DNA of 20,723 nt from contig NC_049980.1 of assembly GCF_000003815.2 (NCBI RefSeq), positions 33,722,234 to 33,742,956 on the forward strand, read 5' to 3'. The first letter of the stretch is position 1, and each line of letters starts with the position of its first letter. Below are positions 17,932 to 20,723 of the stretch, one piece after another. Position numbers and translations under genes: made by a program. Origin of the DNA: Branchiostoma floridae. Lineage: Eukaryota > Chordata > Leptocardii > Amphioxiformes > Branchiostomatidae. The notes beneath the pieces were generated by a model. The model was not told where the DNA came from. It searched no databases and was given only the letters and a program-made list of their open reading frames with translations.

Positions 17932-18144
17932 GTAGCCTCTACCAGGCTGCCCAAGTCGCTGGAAAAATAGTAGAAATTAACCAAATAGACAGAAAACACA
18001 CTAGAGAGGAGTTGGTTGGCTGACTTTGGTCGCAAACTGTACTCCTCAGCCACCCAACCAACTCCTCTGGTGTGTTTTCTGTCTATTTCGGCCAATTTCT
18101 ACAATTTTTTTTTCCAGCGACCTGGTCAGCCTGGTAGAGGCTAC
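17932..18144. mobile_element. MITE with long terminal inverted repeats (GTAGCCTC family, most complete)
   Basis: Arms of about 90 bp (17932-18023 and 18046-18144) begin GTAGCCTCTACCAGGCTG. They run through GTCGCTGGAAAA, AATAGACAGAAAACACAC and GAGGAGTTGGTTGG in the left arm, mirrored in the right. The 22-nt loop contains TTTGGTCGCAAACTG. No transposase is encoded. No clear target duplication survives; the best 8-mers match at only 5 of 8 bases. Minus- and plus-strand open frames crossing the element are artefacts of it. Confidence 0.9.
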
Positions 18145-18394
18145 GACAGTAGGATTGAATTTCAAGACGCAGTTCGGCTACCGATCTGGCTGAGAATAGT
18201 TGGCAGTAAGGTAAACCCCTGTAGACCGGGCCCTGGTCGGGGAGGATTGTTATGCCAGATGTGCATGCCGTCAGGACGGAGCAGGGTTCAGACGAAATGG
18301 ATGTGGCACGAGAAGTAATCCCCCAGGAAAACTCAGCACATTTTTGGGCACGCAACTCTTGCAGACTGACGGTAAAATCGCCGCCTTTTGGACA
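18145..18394. other. Unassigned GC-richer sequence
   Basis: No domain is recognisable in the overlapping frames on either strand (18016-18318, 18083-18475, 18252-18449). The first two include MITE sequence. Confidence 0.4.
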
Positions 18395-18600
18395 GACTTC
18401 AAGTAGGGGGGAAAAACTCGTCAAATACGTGTCAAGATCGTTCGTTTGATGTCGAAATAAATAAATAACTATCAAGTATTTTACTTTACCGACTTCAAGT
18501 CCAAGTGGGTAAAATCTCGTCCAATACGTGGTTCGTTTCGGGTGGAACTGTCAAGTAATTTATATTTTTTTACTGACTTCGTCTAAAATTTTCTTCTTTA
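18395..18600. repeat. Two-and-a-bit-copy tandem repeat (83-96 bp)
   Basis: GACTTCAAGT at 18395 and 18491, and GACTTCGTCTAAAAT at 18574, start successive units. The units share CTCGTC(A/C)AATACGTG, GTTCGTTT and (A/G)TCAAGTA(A/T)TTTA. The third unit is truncated. Confidence 0.82.
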
Positions 18601-18662
18601 AAAAAAAAGTTTTAAAAAATGCCAATAGCTGACACTGAAATTGCTTTAATCCTTGAATCGTA

Positions 18663-18960
18663 ATGAATGGATGAATGAATTTATTGCCCAGCAATTGAAT
18701 TGGTTACAATGTATGGCAAGATTATGTACAGATATCAAAAGTTACAGTCTATAATTAGTACTATTACACATATACAAATTATACTAATAGTCAATATTAA
18801 TGGAATCTGCGGTAGTGAATAAATGGAACTATTACATACATCAGGTTGAGTATTTCTATGCTACATTACATTTGTCAAAAATTATTTAGTTTCTTTTTTT
18901 TATATGGGGTCATAGGCATGCGTTGTGTCTTCTTCAATCTCTACAATATGTAATGATCCT
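18663..18960 (-). mobile_element. Possible 3' tail of a non-LTR retrotransposon (boundary uncertain)
   Basis: Read on the minus strand, the sequence ends GCTGGGCAATAAATTCATTC followed by ATCCATTCATTA. A GGGCAATAAA signal followed by a 4-bp repeat tail is typical of CR1/L2-type LINE 3' ends (from memory). No reverse transcriptase frame is visible to the right, so only a short 5'-truncated remnant would be present. Confidence 0.35.
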
Positions 18961-19592
18961 ATATTAATTTTTTAAAGGATTAGCTCAGGGTTGTTCACAT
19001 AATCTTTACTAGCATGTAGTTTGTACGCCCGTCCACACCGAACAGATGTGCCAAGTTGAAAACCTCTCCTGTATATAAATAAGTGTATGAATATGAATGA
19101 GACGACAACAGTGGGAAAATCCGCAACAAGCGGGAAGTGAGCTCCCAAGAGTGTACCGCTCCAAAGCCCTGTCCCGTGGGTTTGGGGATTTGTATTTCTT
19201 ACCTAGCGGGGTGCGTGTGTGTTCGTCACAATCCTCGGCTTCCCTTTGTTCGTACATTTTCATAATTGGTTGGTTTCAGATCAGAAGGGCTTCATAGTTT
19301 AATACAATGTGCTCTTACGGCATTCAAGTAGAATTCTAATAGTTAGAATTTAGCAGGCTCGGTCTAGCCAATTTCAAGTTGCTTTCATGCCACAGTAGAA
19401 TAGAAAAGAGTCCAGTATAAATGAAGCCTATTTTTTGACAGCTTTTGGCCTAGATTTGGGTGAGCCATTTCCGAACGTGAAATGGCCATGCTTATGTCAT
19501 GAATATAACATGATGGTAAATAATTCATGGCCCGAAGTGAAAGAATGTAAATGATTTAAGTGTGTCTCCAACAATTAGAAACCATGCATTAT
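18961..19592. other. Unassigned AT-rich sequence
   Basis: A perfect AATTCTAA/TTAGAATT stem with a 3-nt loop lies at 19332-19350. TATAAATG at about 19416 is in AT-rich DNA and is weak as a promoter. No gene is seen. Confidence 0.45.
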
Positions 19593-20275
19593 AGATCTAG
19601 TAGAATACACAATAATGGCGATATAGACAGTTTTTTTAGCATGACTGTATTTTGACATTTATTTTTAGATAACTTTCTCTTCGTATCGTAGACACAATTA
19701 TTACTGGCATATTATCTGTATGTCGTGATTTGTGTGTAGTTATGAGTTCGTAGCCTCTACCAGACTCCCAGGTCGCTGGAAAAGTAGTAGAATATTTTCA
19801 AATAGACAGAAAACACACTAGAGGAGTTTGTTGGCCAAGGAGTAGACTTTGCGACCAATTTCTAATATTTTTCAACAGTGGCCTTGGGGGAGCCTGGTAG
19901 AGGCAAACGGGTTCGCAAACTCGTGGGAAAGCGAATAAATGTTGACATGTATTTTACTTTTTGAGATAACTTTCTCTCCGTAGACACAATTGAATTATTA
20001 ACGGAAGCAGTGTGTTGTTAATGTTAGTAGCTGTATGATCGTGGTTTGTGTACTTACGTGTTTGATCTAGTAGAAGACACAATAACGGCGATATCACATA
20101 CTAGTAGAGTGTTTTTCGTGAACATGACTACATCTTATCATTTATTTTACTTTTTTTTTAGATAACTTTCTTGCCGTAGACACAATTTATTATAACGGAA
20201 ACACGGTGTTGGTAGCTCCATGTCGTGGCTTGTGTAGCTTCGGGTATTACAAACTCGTGGGAAAGCGAAGAATGT
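19593..20275. repeat. Tandem array, about three copies, one interrupted by a MITE
   Basis: GATAACTTTCT marks copies at 19668, 19964 and 20161, each followed by GTAGACACAATT. GATCTAGTAGAA(T/G)ACACAATAA(T/C)GGCGATAT occurs at 19593 and 20064. Copies 1 and 3 share ACAAACTCGTGGGAAAGCGA-like ends. In copy 1 a MITE at 19751-19907 separates the GTCGTG(A/G).TTGTGT part from this end; copy 3 has them joined at about 20222-20265. Confidence 0.88.
19751..19907. mobile_element. MITE (GTAGCCTC family) inserted in a tandem repeat copy
   Basis: The left arm TAGCCTCTACCAGACTCCCAG and the right end GGGAGCCTGGTAGAGGCA are inverted. Inner blocks AATAGACAGAAAACACAC and GAGGAGTTTGTTGGCC match the element at 17932. 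The right arm lacks the mirrored block found there, so one arm is deleted, giving about 157 bp instead of 213. The flanks TGAGTTCG and CGGGTTCG match at 6 of 8 bases, consistent with an old 8-bp target duplication. Confidence 0.85.
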
Positions 20276-20723
20276 TCTCCCGAATGTCGACGTAAGGCCG
20301 TCTCCTTCTCCGGTATCCCGTTGGCATCGCGACCCTTGTCAGAGGGAATAGTCCACTTTGTCGCGCTGTATAGGTTTCACGCGGAGAATGCAAAGGTATA
20401 CACGCGGGTAAACAAATAGAACAGGATACTTCGGTGTTGCTGGATTAGATATATTCGCCTCGGCAAGACTGATAAGGGTTCGCGCTTTCCGATTTCCTGT
20501 GCCGATACGGGGCCAAAACCTCGCCGTGCATACAAAAGTGCCGGTGTAACAATAACGCTGTGTGATTCTGGTGCATTCAGAAATTGAATAGGAAGGCCTA
20601 ATTAAAAGTGAAGAGCGAACAAAGGGGGAACATAATCAGGGGTCCGCGAACCCCCGGGTCCCACGTACCGATGCCCTTCGTGTTAATTCTACCAATCTGT
20701 TATCCAACAAGTACAAATTTTAG
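20276..20723. other. GC-richer unassigned end of window
   Basis: After the array the sequence becomes CpG-richer (CGACG, TCGCG, CGCGG motifs) up to about 20560. The 64-codon frame at 20225-20419 starts within the repeat and matches no domain I know. It might be the edge of a promoter or exon lying outside the window. Confidence 0.35.

Noticed and set aside
18083-18475. 130-codon minus-strand frame
   Set aside because: Part of it is MITE arm sequence, and no domain is recognisable in the rest.
19097-19297. Frame ending ...GWFQIRRAS, resembling the homeodomain WFQNRR signature
   Set aside because: The match is a few residues next to a stop. There is no upstream homeodomain helix sequence, and the Asn at the key position is replaced.

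Overview
The window looks like nuclear DNA from an animal, not a microbial or phage genome. It has no gene-dense layout and no long open frames (the longest, 162 codons, is about what chance gives in this length). Instead it holds tRNA-like SINE pieces, MITE-type inverted-repeat elements, many low-copy tandem duplications and two TATA-type promoter candidates. The inverted-repeat family with GTAGCCTCTACCAGGC ends and the compact, repeat-peppered texture remind me of amphioxus (Branchiostoma). That placement is from memory and unproven. I recognise no protein-coding exon with confidence.

Layout. 1-3264 is mostly unassigned AT-leaning sequence. 3265-3516 is a five-unit 50-bp minisatellite. 4401-4760 and 5681-6341 are diverged tandem duplications with periods of about 120-190 bp. 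6342-6850 is GC-richer unassigned sequence, leading into another degenerate array (6850-7750). 8078-8920 is a small array of tRNA-derived SINE units, split by a foldback element (8206-8595). 9615-10136 is a 156-bp tandem pair split by a MITE (9678-9876). 10256-10800 is a duplicated block, and 11395-11910 is a three-copy 192-bp array. 12840-13140 is CpG-rich and ends in a TATA box at 13119; a second TATA box with an upstream CRE-like site lies at 14771-14863. 13570-17870 is largely repeat-poor and carries clustered E-box, GATA and homeodomain-like motifs, so it is the best candidate for a regulatory region. 17932-18144 is a second MITE, 18395-18600 a short tandem repeat, 18663-18960 a possible LINE tail, and 19593-20275 a tandem array hit by a third MITE (19751-19907).

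The most striking result is a set of extremely short palindromic insertions. Three share CAAGGA...TCCTTG ends, are only 14, 31 and 27 bp long, and are each flanked by a different, perfect 7-bp direct repeat. One sits in a copy of a tandem array whose neighbouring copy keeps the empty site. A fourth, unrelated 21-bp near-palindrome at 17793 has perfect 8-bp direct repeats. These behave like transposons reduced to little more than their terminal inverted repeats. Several larger insertions also landed in tandem copies, so the window itself supplies their pre-insertion sequences.
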